DNA of 64,000 bases from contig CAYYWZ010000001.1 of NCBI GenBank assembly GCA_964475415.1, positions 1-64,000 of the forward strand. The letters run 5' to 3'. The notes under the pieces were generated by a model. That model was not told the DNA's origin. It did no database searches and saw only the letters and a list, made by a program, of their open reading frames with translations. A program made the position numbers and the translations under genes. Shown here piece after piece: positions 34,713 through 43,885 of this stretch; position 1 is the first letter of the stretch; each line of letters opens with the position of its first letter. The DNA is from CALCMJ01 sp964475415 (GTDB taxonomy: Bacteria > Bacteroidota > Bacteroidia > Chitinophagales > Saprospiraceae).

Positions 34713-35204
34713 TTATGGCCTTGCAGGCTCTCCTAACCACTTTTCAAAATCCGAAAATATATCTCTTCCAGGCGCATCAGAAAGATACACTTGCAATTGT
34801 TGCTTATCTAAAATCTCATAAGAGGGCAAACTATATAATTGATATAAACCTTGCACCGTATCATAATCATCTACTCTTGCATGGATTCCATCTATATCAT
34901 TTTTCTCCATAGCATCTCTCCACTTCTCATCATCCTTATCCATAGAAACATTGAGCAAAATAACACCCTTTTCCTCTAGCAGTTTTCTTACCGATTGATA
35001 AGCTTTAAAATTTTTCTTGCACACACCACACCAGCTAGCCCAAAAACTAATATATACCACTTTTCCTTCGAAGCTCCGAAGGTTGATAACCTTTCCCGAT
35101 GCTGTCGTCATTTTAAAATCTGGTGCTGGCTCCACCACTACCTCTTCTACCCTTCCTATCAAGAGTGAAGCCAAACTAAAAATCAATATCAAAAATATTT
35201 TCAT
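34713..35204 (-). CDS. TlpA/ResA-like thioredoxin-fold protein
   Basis: The 163-residue protein has an N-terminal signal or anchor helix (MKIFLILIFSLASLLIG) and a thioredoxin fold with SFWASWCGVCKKN (CxxC active site) and the cis-proline motif YSLPSYEIL. It would act as a periplasmic thiol oxidoreductase, for example in cytochrome c maturation or repair of exported proteins. It is the last of four minus-strand genes (yraN, esterase, MBL, this one) but is separated from the MBL gene by 30 bases. Confidence 0.88.
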   Translation of the reverse strand: MKIFLILIFSLASLLIGRVEEVVVEPAPDFKMTTASGKVINLRSFEGKVVYISFWASWCGVCKKNFKAYQSVRKLLEEKGVILLNVSMDKDDEKWRDAMEKNDIDGIHARVDDYDTVQGLYQLYSLPSYEILDKQQLQVYLSDAPGRDIFSDFEKWLGEPARP

Positions 35205-35234
35205 CTAAAGCAGTTTTTACAAAAAAATACGCAA

Positions 35235-36131
35235 CTATTCTTTTTCTCTATTATAGTCGGTCCATAACTGATCTATCATTTTCTCTGAAGAAATAAAACC
35301 TGTTCCCCATTCTTCATATCCTTTATCTAGCCCCATTGTTTTCATCTCTTCTATAGTCTTACCTTCCGCTATTGCAGACTCTAATCTATTCTTCATAGTA
35401 TTCAACATCGTATAGTAGGTAAATAATTCCTTCTTATCACTTAGAGATCCATGTCCGGGAATAATTACAGTCTCTGTATCACATAACATCATGGCAGCCT
35501 GAACCGCCTCTATAAGACCATCTAGCGATCCTCCAGTACTTAGATCTATAAATGGAAATCTACCTTGGAAGTACGTATCACCCATGTGCAATACATTGTG
35601 CTTAGAGAAATAGACAAACCCATCTCCGTCTGTATGGGCATTATGTACATGCATTAGAAAAATATCCTCCTCATTGAAATGTACCTGCATATCTTCACTA
35701 TAAGTAATTACTGGCCAGTAAGCTTTTGGCTTTGCTTTTATCTCTCGAGAAAAAGCTTGTATCAGTTCATCCTTCGATAATCTTTTCCTTACATTCTGAT
35801 GAGCTACAACCGTTGCACCATCATTAGAAAATGCCCCGTTACCTCCAGTATGATCTCCATGCCAATGCGTATTAATCAAGAAATTGACACTATGATCTGA
35901 TAGTTTCTTTATAGCCGCTTTATTTTTTTCTGCCAGACCATCAAACTGAGAATCTACCATAAGCACACCATCCTCTCCTGTAAGGATAGCAATATTACCT
36001 CCTGATCCTTGTAACAAATATAAATTATCCTTTATCTCCATAGTCTTAATTTCTACTTTGTCAAACCTACTTTGCGCATTTATTGTAATGACCGCAAGAA
36101 ATAAAATAAATACTACTTTAAAATATCTCAT
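35235..36131 (-). CDS. Secreted metallo-beta-lactamase-fold hydrolase
   Basis: The 298-residue protein has a signal peptide (MRYFKVVFILFLAVITINAQ) and the MBL zinc motif NTHWHGDHTGGN. Further ligands lie in VHNAHTDGDGFVYF, VLHMGDTYFQ and TVIIPGHGS. It resembles generic exported MBL-fold hydrolases; beta-lactam cleavage cannot be claimed from sequence. It starts four bases after the stop of the upstream esterase gene, so the two are co-transcribed. Confidence 0.88.
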   Translation of the reverse strand: MRYFKVVFILFLAVITINAQSRFDKVEIKTMEIKDNLYLLQGSGGNIAILTGEDGVLMVDSQFDGLAEKNKAAIKKLSDHSVNFLINTHWHGDHTGGNGAFSNDGATVVAHQNVRKRLSKDELIQAFSREIKAKPKAYWPVITYSEDMQVHFNEEDIFLMHVHNAHTDGDGFVYFSKHNVLHMGDTYFQGRFPFIDLSTGGSLDGLIEAVQAAMMLCDTETVIIPGHGSLSDKKELFTYYTMLNTMKNRLESAIAEGKTIEEMKTMGLDKGYEEWGTGFISSEKMIDQLWTDYNREKE

Positions 36132-36135
36132 CTTT

Positions 36136-37530
36136 CTATTTTGTAATTTGTAAAATCCATTCGCTAATATCTAATAATACTTCGGGACTGATAGTATGTT
36201 CTATGACACCATACTCTTCTACACTGCCGGTAAGGCATCGTTGGAAAAGATGATTGTGTTCAGCATAGTTAATTATATCTATCTTTTCATTTCCGTATTT
36301 TTTAGAAATATTTTCTAAGCCCTCCGCACTATCTTTCCAGTATACTTGTAAATCTTTTTTACCAAACAAACCCAATATAGGACAATCCACTTGAGATAAA
36401 TACTCCTCTGAATCAAAAGCTATGAAGTATCTAAACCACGGACTATATACTTGAGAAGCCAATGCCATATAGTACAACTCCTTAGTTGTCCCTAAGTATT
36501 TTTTATCTTCTTCCGATTCTTGGCTTTCGTAATAATCGTGTACTAGTTCTAACATAGGAGCGTACAAGTCTGAATTTTTTTGACCTGTGTTCAGTAATGC
36601 ATACAGCCGGTCATTGAATATTTCATTTTTAGTTAAGAATTCATCTGACTTTTTCTTATCTGTATGAATCAATTCGTTTTGTTTATTTAACAGATCTGTA
36701 ATAGGCGTGGCCGGCCCTGCAAGTAAAATTAAATAACTTACTAAGTCATTTCTACTAGCTACCATCGGAGCTATCATTCCACCCTCACTGTGTCCCAGCA
36801 TTCCGATCATATTTTTATCGATCCTCTTGTCCTTTGATAAATACTGCACACCCGCCTCTGCATCGTCAGCAAAATCTGAAGTGGTAGCAGTCATAAATTT
36901 TCCTTTCGATTCACCTACGCCTCTATCGTCATACCTTAAGACAGCAATTCCTGAGCGGGTCAAGAAATCTGCAATTACAGCAAAAGATCTATGACCCAAT
37001 ATTTCTTCATCTCTATTCTGAGGTCCAGAACCAGTCACTAAGACAATACCAGGAAAGGGGCCGACGCCTCTAGGAGTAGTCAGCGTTCCTGCAAGGTTTA
37101 TATTGGCTATAGAGTTTGTAAAAAAAACCTCTTCTACCGCATAGGGAAATGGCGCCTTAGGGGTCTGCGGTCTATTAAATTGTAATGGCTCAGAAATTCT
37201 TGTCATCACTCGACTTACTTTTTTTCCAGAGGTAGAAATAACAGCCTTGATAATATCTAGGTCTTTCAAGTAGACCATTTTTACACTTGTAGATAGCGGA
37301 GCGGCCCATGAAGCTATAAGTGTATCTTGAGACCATTTGGTTTGTTGCGCGGCAGCCTTATTGACACCCTGAAGAGGTATTTGAAAATAAGCTTGATCAT
37401 TTTCTATCGATATACTACCATCTAATCCGTACTTAACCATAAAGTACCAGTGCCCAGAAATATCCTCTTGTGCAGATATAGAAGATAATCCAACGAAAAT
37501 CAATAGTAGACAAAAAGAAATTTTTTTCAT
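36136..37530 (-). CDS. Secreted alpha/beta-hydrolase (esterase/acyl-hydrolase type)
   Basis: The 464-residue protein has a signal peptide (ISFCLLLIFVGLSSISAQ), an N-terminal beta-rich domain of about 130 residues, and an alpha/beta-hydrolase domain. The latter contains VLVTGSGPQNRDEE (oxyanion), VLRYDDRGVGESKG, the nucleophile elbow GMLGHSEGGMIAP, and a late Asp/His region (LGLFGKKDLQV, NYAEHNHLFQ). This layout is that of the widespread exported esterase family of Bacteroidota, whose substrate is unknown. It lies 13 bases below yraN. Confidence 0.85.
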   Translation of the reverse strand: MKKISFCLLLIFVGLSSISAQEDISGHWYFMVKYGLDGSISIENDQAYFQIPLQGVNKAAAQQTKWSQDTLIASWAAPLSTSVKMVYLKDLDIIKAVISTSGKKVSRVMTRISEPLQFNRPQTPKAPFPYAVEEVFFTNSIANINLAGTLTTPRGVGPFPGIVLVTGSGPQNRDEEILGHRSFAVIADFLTRSGIAVLRYDDRGVGESKGKFMTATTSDFADDAEAGVQYLSKDKRIDKNMIGMLGHSEGGMIAPMVASRNDLVSYLILLAGPATPITDLLNKQNELIHTDKKKSDEFLTKNEIFNDRLYALLNTGQKNSDLYAPMLELVHDYYESQESEEDKKYLGTTKELYYMALASQVYSPWFRYFIAFDSEEYLSQVDCPILGLFGKKDLQVYWKDSAEGLENISKKYGNEKIDIINYAEHNHLFQRCLTGSVEEYGVIEHTISPEVLLDISEWILQITK

Positions 37531-37542
37531 TAGATGGTTATT

Positions 37543-37908
37543 TTATATTCCGCTAAAAAAAGCATCCTTGATATGCTTCGTTACGGTAGATTTATCACCA
37601 TGTAGCAATATTGCTATAATGTCAAATCTTATCGCCCATTCATGCTGACTCAATTCCATATATGCATTAGCAGCATCGAACAAGAGTTTCTCTTTCTTGT
37701 CATTGACAAATTCTTCTGGTTCACCATAATAGTCTGAACTCCTAGTTTTTACTTCTATAAAGACCATCGTTTCTCCATCCATGCATACGATATCTATCTC
37801 TGCTCGCTTAAATCGCCAGTTGCGCTCAATGATCCGATATCCTGAATTGGATAAAAATCTAGCTGCTAGCTCTTCTCCTTTATTTCCTATTTTTATTTTG
37901 TCTGTCAA
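37543..37908 (-). CDS. yraN: YraN family (UPF0102) endonuclease-fold protein
   Basis: The 121-residue protein matches the family throughout: GNKGEELAARFLSNSGYRII, RFKRAEIDIVCMDGETMVFI and EVKTRSSDYYGEPEEFV. The E...D...ExK residues are the restriction-endonuclease-like catalytic set. The role is thought to be DNA processing, but the family is poorly studied. It is the first gene of a four-gene minus-strand cluster and divergent from the sugar-phosphate isomerase gene with 89 bases between starts. Confidence 0.93.
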   Translation of the reverse strand: MTDKIKIGNKGEELAARFLSNSGYRIIERNWRFKRAEIDIVCMDGETMVFIEVKTRSSDYYGEPEEFVNDKKEKLLFDAANAYMELSQHEWAIRFDIIAILLHGDKSTVTKHIKDAFFSGI

Positions 37909-37982
37909 TGTAAGAATTTAGCAAGCGTTATACATTCGGATTTCTCAATACCAGATATTTGATAGTATTAGATAAGTTTACG

Positions 37983-37990
37983 TATTTTTG
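37983..37990 (+). promoter_or_regulatory. -7 element TATTTTTG of the isomerase gene
   Basis: TATTTTTG matches TAnnTTTG. It lies only 7 bases before ATG 37998, so the transcript would start almost at the start codon. It also argues against the upstream TTG at 37959 as translation start. Confidence 0.55.
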
Positions 37991-37997
37991 GGCAATT

Positions 37998-38987
37998 ATG
38001 ATGGATGAACTAATAAAAAAATTTCCAGCACAACTTAAGGAAGCTTTGGAAATAGGAGCTAATGCAAAAATCAATGCTCCTAAAACTAATATACACAATA
38101 TATTTGTAGCAGGTCTAGGAGGATCAGGAATAGGAGCTAATTTCGTTTCGGAATTCATAAAGTCAGAATGCAAGGTTCCTTTTACCATAGGAAAATCTTA
38201 TGATATTCCTGCTTCAGTAGATCAACATACCCTAGCCATTGCTTCTTCTTATTCTGGAAATACAGAGGAGACCTTAGCTTCATTTTATGCCATGGAGAAA
38301 ACTGGTGCTAAAATCGTTGTTATCTCTAGTGGAGGCAAGCTTATACAATTAGCCCAAGAAAAATCCTATGACTATATACAACTGCCTGATAACTGGCCAT
38401 CGCCTAGGGCGTGCCTTGGATATTCTATGGTTCAACAGTTATTTATTTTACAAAAGCTAGATCTGATTAGTGATACTTTTATCTCTCATCTAAAGGCAAG
38501 TACAGAGTTACTGAATTTTGATCAAGAAGAAATAGGAAAGCTTGCTTTCGAGATAGCACAACAATTACACGATAAGATTCCAGTAATCTATACAACGGAC
38601 AGAATAGAATCAGCAGCTATAAGACTAAGACAACAGATCAATGAAAATTCCAAAATGCTCTGTTGGCATCACGTAATTCCAGAAATGAATCACAATGAGT
38701 TAGTAGGATGGAGTCAGCAAAATAAAAGCCTAGCTGTTGTATATCTTAGAAATGAAGATGATCTAAAAAAGAATAAAGTAAGAATAGAAATCAATAAAAA
38801 AATTATTGCCAAGTATACCGATACTATTATAGAGGTCTTCTCTAAAGGAAACTCTCTAATAGAAAAAGCTATTTATTTTGTTCATCTAGCAGATTGGATA
38901 AGTTGGCATCTTTCTGTACTGAACAAAGTAGATGCCTCTGAAATAAAGGTAATTGACTATTTAAAATCAGAATTAGGAAAAGTTTGA
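37998..38987 (+). CDS. SIS-domain bifunctional phosphoglucose/phosphomannose isomerase
   Basis: With ATG 37998 (or 38001) the protein has about 330 residues. Motifs are FVAGLGGSGIGANFVSEF, ASSYSGNTEETLASFYAM and the catalytic-region VIPEMNHNELVGW. This fits the archaeal-type phosphoglucose/phosphomannose isomerase found in many Bacteroidota. It interconverts fructose-6-phosphate with glucose- or mannose-6-phosphate in the cytosol. A TTG at 37959 is in frame but precedes the promoter-like element, so it is rejected as start. Confidence 0.88.
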   Translation: MMDELIKKFPAQLKEALEIGANAKINAPKTNIHNIFVAGLGGSGIGANFVSEFIKSECKVPFTIGKSYDIPASVDQHTLAIASSYSGNTEETLASFYAMEKTGAKIVVISSGGKLIQLAQEKSYDYIQLPDNWPSPRACLGYSMVQQLFILQKLDLISDTFISHLKASTELLNFDQEEIGKLAFEIAQQLHDKIPVIYTTDRIESAAIRLRQQINENSKMLCWHHVIPEMNHNELVGWSQQNKSLAVVYLRNEDDLKKNKVRIEINKKIIAKYTDTIIEVFSKGNSLIEKAIYFVHLADWISWHLSVLNKVDASEIKVIDYLKSELGKV

Positions 38988-39096
38988 CGATAATTTTATT
39001 GATTGAACAATTAGAAGAAAGATTTTCCTATCTTTCGATTCTTTCTAACCAAACGCATTCAACAATTTCTATCCCATCATTTTTTAATATAAACCT

Positions 39097-39600
39097 ATGG
39101 GAAAGCGTAGATATAGAAAGAAACAAACATCAGATACCAATATTTTTAGCTGGATATACTTCGGTATATTTGCTATTATTACCCTGTGGTTACTCTCTTC
39201 TATCTATTTCAAAAAAAGCCCAACTAAAATTTTACAGAATTGGGGCCAAGAAACAGATACGGTAAAAAACACAGAACCCCTAACCTGTGATAGCTTGCTA
39301 TCGAAAATAGAGCTGCAAGATCTAGAAATACAACAGCTTCGAAGATCCCTATCAGACTGCGTACAAAACCAATCTTTTCCTTCTGCTATGATCAATATAG
39401 ATAATAGTGTTGTAAATATGAGATCAGAACCCTCCCTTAATTCCGACATACTGCTAAAGCTAAAAGACTCCTCAGAGGTCAAAATCCTATACTACGATAC
39501 AGAAAGCTTCTTCCTAGAAGGCAAAGAAGGTAAATGGTGTAAAATAAGATATGCTAACAAAGAAGGCTGGGTATGGGGAAATTTCTTAGAAGAGTTATAA
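39097..39600 (+). CDS. Membrane-anchored bacterial SH3 domain protein
   Basis: The 167-residue protein has a basic N-terminus (MGKRRYRKKQ), one transmembrane helix (about 18-38, FSWIYFGIFAIITLWLLSSI), a short coiled-coil-like stretch (LLSKIELQDLEIQQLRRSL) and a C-terminal SH3b domain (VNMRSEPSLNSDILLKL ... GKWCKIRYANKEGWVWGNFL). SH3b domains bind peptidoglycan or peptides, so a periplasmic wall-sensing or anchoring role is possible. The start ATG 39097 is the first that gives a basic, inside-facing end. Confidence 0.82.
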   Translation: MGKRRYRKKQTSDTNIFSWIYFGIFAIITLWLLSSIYFKKSPTKILQNWGQETDTVKNTEPLTCDSLLSKIELQDLEIQQLRRSLSDCVQNQSFPSAMINIDNSVVNMRSEPSLNSDILLKLKDSSEVKILYYDTESFFLEGKEGKWCKIRYANKEGWVWGNFLEEL

Positions 39601-39664
39601 TTAATATGTAAAAAGTGGAACTCGCCAAAGAAGGCTTATCGTTATATATACAAAGCAAGTTTTT

Positions 39665-39844
39665 ATGCCTAAGAAAATGAAAAAGAAAGGAAGCCCTATT
39701 GTTCACGACGAACTGAGTGGTTTCGACATAAAGATAAATACTTTCGGAGAGATGGAAACCAATCTAAAAATCGATAAACTGAACGATTTTCTCAACAGAA
39801 CAGTAGAAGACAAGAAAATAAAAAACAAGATAGAAGAAGAATAA
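39665..39844 (+). CDS. 59-residue conserved small protein, function unknown
   Basis: ATG 39665 opens a 59-codon frame: a lysine-rich start MPKKMKKKGS, then HDELSGFDIKINTFGEMETN, LKIDKLNDFLNRTVEDKK and an acidic end. The regular alternation and the FDIKINTFGE phrase recall small uncharacterised proteins common in Bacteroidota. It has no signal peptide or membrane segment and is probably cytosolic. Coding is supported by clean codon use and position 64 bases after the SH3b gene. Confidence 0.6.
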   Translation: MPKKMKKKGSPIVHDELSGFDIKINTFGEMETNLKIDKLNDFLNRTVEDKKIKNKIEEE

Positions 39845-39865
39845 TAATCTTTCTCTTATTGTACT

Positions 39866-39881
39866 CGAGGCTTTAGCCTCG
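39866..39881 (+). repeat. CGAGGCT-TT-AGCCTCG hairpin
   Basis: A perfect 7-bp stem with a 2-base loop is followed by CCTTCTAC, without a T-run. It looks like a small dispersed palindrome rather than a terminator. Confidence 0.45.
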
Positions 39882-40081
39882 CCTTCTACATCGCCTATCT
39901 TTTCGTAGTTTAGAATTAAAACTATCATGCTAATTCTCAGCTCTAGGCTCTCCTATTGACTGAACTTAGATTTATAAGATTAAAGGTTGAATAGGATTTT
40001 AGTAGCTTATTTTTTGCTATTTTAATTTCTGATGCAACCATTCCTAAATTATCTCGTCTTTCTTATAGATAACACAAAAAT

Positions 40082-40639
40082 TTGGCTGATCTAGATTTTA
40101 AAACGGAGCTTATAGAAAAATGTAAATCTGGCAATCATTCTGCTCAGTATGAACTCTATAATCTATATGCCAAATCGATGTATAATATATGCCTTAGAAT
40201 GATGAAAAATACGATGGACGCAGAAGACATGTTACAGAGTTCCTTTATAGATGTATATAGAAAATTACACCAGTTTAGTTTTCAGTCTACACCAGGTGCA
40301 TGGATTAAAAGAATTGTGGTAAATAACTGTACAACGGAACTTAAGAAAAGAAGACTAGACCTAGTTCCTATAACAGAAAGGACAGAAGTTACGAATGAGC
40401 CCTTTTTGCAGGATCAGCATTTTGACATAACCAGAATAAAAAAAGCATTGTTCAAATTGCCAGATGGATATAGAATTGTACTATCCCTTTATCTTATGGA
40501 AGGCTATGATCACCAAGAGATCGCCTCCATCCTAGACATAACGGAATCTACCTCCAAGTCCCAATATAGTAGAGCACGCAAAAAACTAAAACAAATCTTA
40601 CTTACAGATGGTATCGATGCCTTAAGTATGATAAAATAA
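40082..40639 (+). CDS. ECF-type RNA polymerase sigma factor
   Basis: At 185 residues it has sigma region 2 (MMKNTMDAEDMLQSSFIDVYRKL) and region 4 (LPDGYRIVLSLYLMEGYDHQE...ILDITESTSKSQYSRARKKLK). The start is taken as TTG 40082 because a stop lies just upstream and the first ATG in frame would remove the conserved ELIEKCKSGNHSAQYELYN helix. It is followed after 8 bases by an anti-sigma-like membrane protein and then a DUF4097-like protein, a common Bacteroidota envelope-stress operon. The target genes are not visible here. Confidence 0.9.
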   Translation: MADLDFKTELIEKCKSGNHSAQYELYNLYAKSMYNICLRMMKNTMDAEDMLQSSFIDVYRKLHQFSFQSTPGAWIKRIVVNNCTTELKKRRLDLVPITERTEVTNEPFLQDQHFDITRIKKALFKLPDGYRIVLSLYLMEGYDHQEIASILDITESTSKSQYSRARKKLKQILLTDGIDALSMIK

Positions 40640-40647
40640 TTAGAAAG

Positions 40648-41169
40648 ATGAAAGATAGATTAGAAGAATATATAAAGAAGAATAAAGAAGCATTCAACGA
40701 TGATTTCTATGGAGAAAAACTATGGAAAAGCATACAAAAACAGAAGCAGGCGAAAGAGGTAGTACAGTTTCCTTTTACTAAACTGCTGAAGATAGCAGCA
40801 ACAGCTCTGATAGTAGTTAGTTTTGGCTTTCTTCTGAAACAGAACCTTATCGCTCCTAATCACACTATGAGTTCTATAGAAAAAGTCGAAGCTTCAGAAA
40901 AAGAATATGCCAAGCTGGTCAGCAATAAATTAAACGAAATCCCAGATTCTAAAAAGAATACTAAGCTGCTAAAAGAAATGGCACTAATAGATACGATTAC
41001 CAGCGAGCTAAAAAACGAATTGCTTCTACATAGTCATGTAAATTCTGAAAAAGTCGTAAAAGCTATGATGAAAAACTATCAAACTAAACTTGATATTCTA
41101 GAAAACATCCTTGTCAAAATGGAAGAAAATTCTATCCAGCCTGAAAAGGATACTAAAATTATTTATTAA
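40648..41169 (+). CDS. Probable anti-sigma factor, single-pass membrane protein
   Basis: The 173-residue protein has a cytosolic N-terminus (about 1-45, LEEYIKKNKEAFNDDFYGEK), one transmembrane helix (about 46-66, LLKIAATALIVVSFGFLLKQ) and a charged, helical periplasmic part. No zinc motif is seen. Position between the sigma gene and the DUF4097-like gene (8- and 14-base gaps) is the main evidence for an anti-sigma role. Confidence 0.7.
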   Translation: MKDRLEEYIKKNKEAFNDDFYGEKLWKSIQKQKQAKEVVQFPFTKLLKIAATALIVVSFGFLLKQNLIAPNHTMSSIEKVEASEKEYAKLVSNKLNEIPDSKKNTKLLKEMALIDTITSELKNELLLHSHVNSEKVVKAMMKNYQTKLDILENILVKMEENSIQPEKDTKIIY

Positions 41170-41183
41170 AAAAAAATAGAGAC

Positions 41184-42308
41184 ATGAATTATTTTAAAAT
41201 TACATGCTCCGCTACAATTTTTTTACTTTTTATTTCTTCATTTGCTTATGCTACTATAGACGATAAAGAATTTGACAAACAAATAAAAAAATCGTTCTCA
41301 GTCGGAAATACACCTACACTAGAGGTAACCAATAAATTCGGAGCAATAAACATACATCAGGGCAAATCAGGAGAGATCTCTATCGTTGTAGATATCAAAG
41401 TCGATGCAAAAAATCAAGAAGCCGCAGATAATATACTCAATGAAATACAGATAGACTTTTCTTCATCCTCTAATAGTGTTTCTGCAGAAACAGAAGTTGG
41501 ACACATCAACAGCTCTTCTGGATGGTTTGGTTGGATGAAAAATGAAAGCATAAGTTATACCGTAGATTATGATATCTATGTACCAGAAGCAACACAATTA
41601 GAGTTGGATAATGCTCACGGTGATATCGATATAAAAACAGATATAAACCAGTGCGAAATAGAACTGATATTTGGTAATCTCACCGCAAAGAATATTTCTA
41701 ATAATATAGATCTAGAACTCGCACACGGAGATGCAAGGTTAGGAAATTTTGCAAACGGAACGGTAGAAATATCATTTTCTAGCTTCGAGTGTGGAACGAT
41801 AAATAATCTAGATATAGAAAGCCAGCATTCGGATGTCAAAATAGAAAAAGCCAATAGGCTCATTAGTGATTCTAGTTTTGATGGTTATATGATCCAAGAA
41901 ATAAAAAAATTAGAAAACGATGGACAACATGATAATTTCAATATAGGAAGTATCGAGGAGTTGATTATGGAAGCTGAGTTTTCAGACCTAGATGTAGAAA
42001 TGGTACACCATAAAACAAATCTAGATTTTGAACACGGCAGCATCCATTTAAAAAAACTAGGACAGCAGTTTACTTTAGGATCTATCTCTTCAGAATTTAG
42101 CCCTATTACAATTTCTAGTAATGTAAATCTAGATATAATTATAGAGGGAACTTTCCTTGACATGAAACTACCTAAAAACTTTAGCTCATCGAAGATGATA
42201 AAAGAGGATTTTGACACTTATATAGAAGGAAAACTGAATATAGGCTCCATTTCTACAGGAAAATTAAATCTAGAAATAGACAATAGCAATCTTAAAATTA
42301 AGGAGTAA
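41184..42308 (+). CDS. Secreted DUF4097-like beta-helical protein
   Basis: The 374-residue protein has a signal peptide (ITCSATIFLLFISSFAYA) and repeating short beta-strand units such as LELDNAHGDIDIKTD, LELAHGDARLGNF and LEVTNKFGAINIHQG. The NxxGxIxI pattern is that of the DUF4097/head GIN-type adhesin domains. Such proteins are often the last gene of sigma/anti-sigma operons and may sense or modify the envelope. It sits 14 bases after the anti-sigma gene. Confidence 0.75.
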   Translation: MNYFKITCSATIFLLFISSFAYATIDDKEFDKQIKKSFSVGNTPTLEVTNKFGAINIHQGKSGEISIVVDIKVDAKNQEAADNILNEIQIDFSSSSNSVSAETEVGHINSSSGWFGWMKNESISYTVDYDIYVPEATQLELDNAHGDIDIKTDINQCEIELIFGNLTAKNISNNIDLELAHGDARLGNFANGTVEISFSSFECGTINNLDIESQHSDVKIEKANRLISDSSFDGYMIQEIKKLENDGQHDNFNIGSIEELIMEAEFSDLDVEMVHHKTNLDFEHGSIHLKKLGQQFTLGSISSEFSPITISSNVNLDIIIEGTFLDMKLPKNFSSSKMIKEDFDTYIEGKLNIGSISTGKLNLEIDNSNLKIKE

Positions 42309-42363
42309 TATAGACATCTCACGAAGATGAGTTATTAGTAGACTTTCCACATATATATTTTTT

Positions 42364-42371
42364 TATCTTTG
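42364..42371 (+). promoter_or_regulatory. -7 element TATCTTTG of the beta-CASP gene
   Basis: TATCTTTG fits TAnnTTTG and lies 21 bases before the start codon at 42393. Confidence 0.5.
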
Positions 42372-42392
42372 GTAGCATAAAAAAATAAATTA

Positions 42393-43805
42393 ATGGATAT
42401 CAGATTTTGTGGTGCTGCTAGAAACGTTACAGGAAGTTCTCATCTTATTACCTTAGATGATGGTTATAAAATTCTATTAGACTGTGGACTTTTCCAAGGG
42501 AAAGGCATAGATGTTTGGAAAAATAATAATACTTGGTATCTGAAGCCTGGAGAAGTAGACTGTCTTATACTGTCCCACGCTCATATAGATCATACGGGTA
42601 GAGTTCCTCAGCTTGTAAAAGATGGTTTTAAGGGTAACATATATTGTACTCACGCCACAAGGAGTTTATGCTCTATCATGTTATTAGATAGTGCTAAGAT
42701 CCAAGAAAGAGATGTACAATGGCACAATAAAAAACTACTAAAAAAGAAAAAGAATAAAGGAAGGAAACTTAGAGAACCACTATATACTAGTAAGGATGTT
42801 TCTCCTGCCTTGTCACTATATGTAGGTTGTGGATACGAAAGGTGGGTAACTATAACGGAAGGTGTAGAAGTACTTTTTAGAGACATGGGCCATATTTTAG
42901 GAAGTGCCTCGGTAACCTTGAAAATCACCAGAAATGGAGAAACAAAACATATAGGTTTTACCGGTGATATAGGCAGACCTAATAGACCGATTCTTAGAGA
43001 TCCGAAGAAATTACCTGAGGTAGACTATCTTATATGTGAATCTACTTATGGTGATAAAGAACATGTTGCGCCACCTAAGCAGGTAGAACAATTTCTTGAG
43101 ATCCTAGACGAAACATGTGTTAAGAAAAAGGGGAAACTGATCATACCAGCTTTCAGTGTAGGTAGAACACAAGAGATTGTATATATGCTAGACCAACTGG
43201 AATCTGCTGGAAAACTACCCAAAATACCAGTATATGTAGATAGCCCACTTGCCGTTAATGCAACACAAGTGTTTGGATCACATCCAGAATGTTTCGATGA
43301 TGAGCTAAGTGAATATCTGCTTGTCGACAAAAATCCTTTTGGCTTCAATGATCTGACCTATATAAGAGATGTAGCAGAGTCTAAGGCACTAAACTCAATG
43401 AAGAAACCTTGTATCATTATCAGCTCGGCAGGTATGATGAATGCTGGAAGAATAAGACACCATCTTTTTAACAATATCGAAAATGAGAAGAATACCTTCC
43501 TTATTGTAGGATATTGTTCCCCAGGCACTGCAGGAGGGATGCTACGAGCTGGAGTCTCTGAATTAAAAGTATTCGGCGAGATGAAAACAGTCAGAGCAGA
43601 GATAAAAGTTATGGACTCTTTCTCAGCACATGGTGACAGAGCAGAAATGTACGATTATATAAAAAATCAGAAAAAGACCCTAAAACAACTCTTTCTTGTA
43701 CATGGAGAATATGATACTCAGAAAGCTTTTAAAGAATATCTAGGTGAAAAAGGCTTTTCTAATATCGAGATACCTGATGCAGGACAAAGCATACAATTGC
43801 GCTAA
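42393..43805 (+). CDS. Beta-CASP metallo-beta-lactamase RNA-processing exonuclease
   Basis: The 470-residue protein has MBL motifs LSHAHIDHTGRVPQL, DMGHILGSAS and FTGDIGRPNRPI. Beta-CASP motifs are ESTYGD (A), IIPAFSVGRTQEIVYML (B region) and IIISSAGMMNAGRIRHH (C). The C-terminal RMMBL part SFSAHGDRAEMYDY is present. This is the layout of the CPSF73-like bacterial/archaeal nucleases that cut or degrade RNA. It has its own promoter-like element and stands alone. Confidence 0.92.
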   Translation: MDIRFCGAARNVTGSSHLITLDDGYKILLDCGLFQGKGIDVWKNNNTWYLKPGEVDCLILSHAHIDHTGRVPQLVKDGFKGNIYCTHATRSLCSIMLLDSAKIQERDVQWHNKKLLKKKKNKGRKLREPLYTSKDVSPALSLYVGCGYERWVTITEGVEVLFRDMGHILGSASVTLKITRNGETKHIGFTGDIGRPNRPILRDPKKLPEVDYLICESTYGDKEHVAPPKQVEQFLEILDETCVKKKGKLIIPAFSVGRTQEIVYMLDQLESAGKLPKIPVYVDSPLAVNATQVFGSHPECFDDELSEYLLVDKNPFGFNDLTYIRDVAESKALNSMKKPCIIISSAGMMNAGRIRHHLFNNIENEKNTFLIVGYCSPGTAGGMLRAGVSELKVFGEMKTVRAEIKVMDSFSAHGDRAEMYDYIKNQKKTLKQLFLVHGEYDTQKAFKEYLGEKGFSNIEIPDAGQSIQLR

Positions 43806-43836
43806 TGATTTCGTTTAGTTTTTGTATTATGTAATT

Positions 43837-43844
43837 TACCTTTG
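43837..43844 (+). promoter_or_regulatory. -7 element TACCTTTG
   Basis: TACCTTTG matches TAnnTTTG, 41 bases before the lipoprotein gene start at 43886. Confidence 0.45.
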
Positions 43845-43885
43845 ACGTTTTCGATGTAATACATATAGTTACCAAAAATTATTAG

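Noticed and set aside
38984..39265. 93-codon frame overlapping the SH3b gene
   Set aside because: It lies in another frame over the start of the SH3b protein, which has clear domains; the overlap is a shadow.
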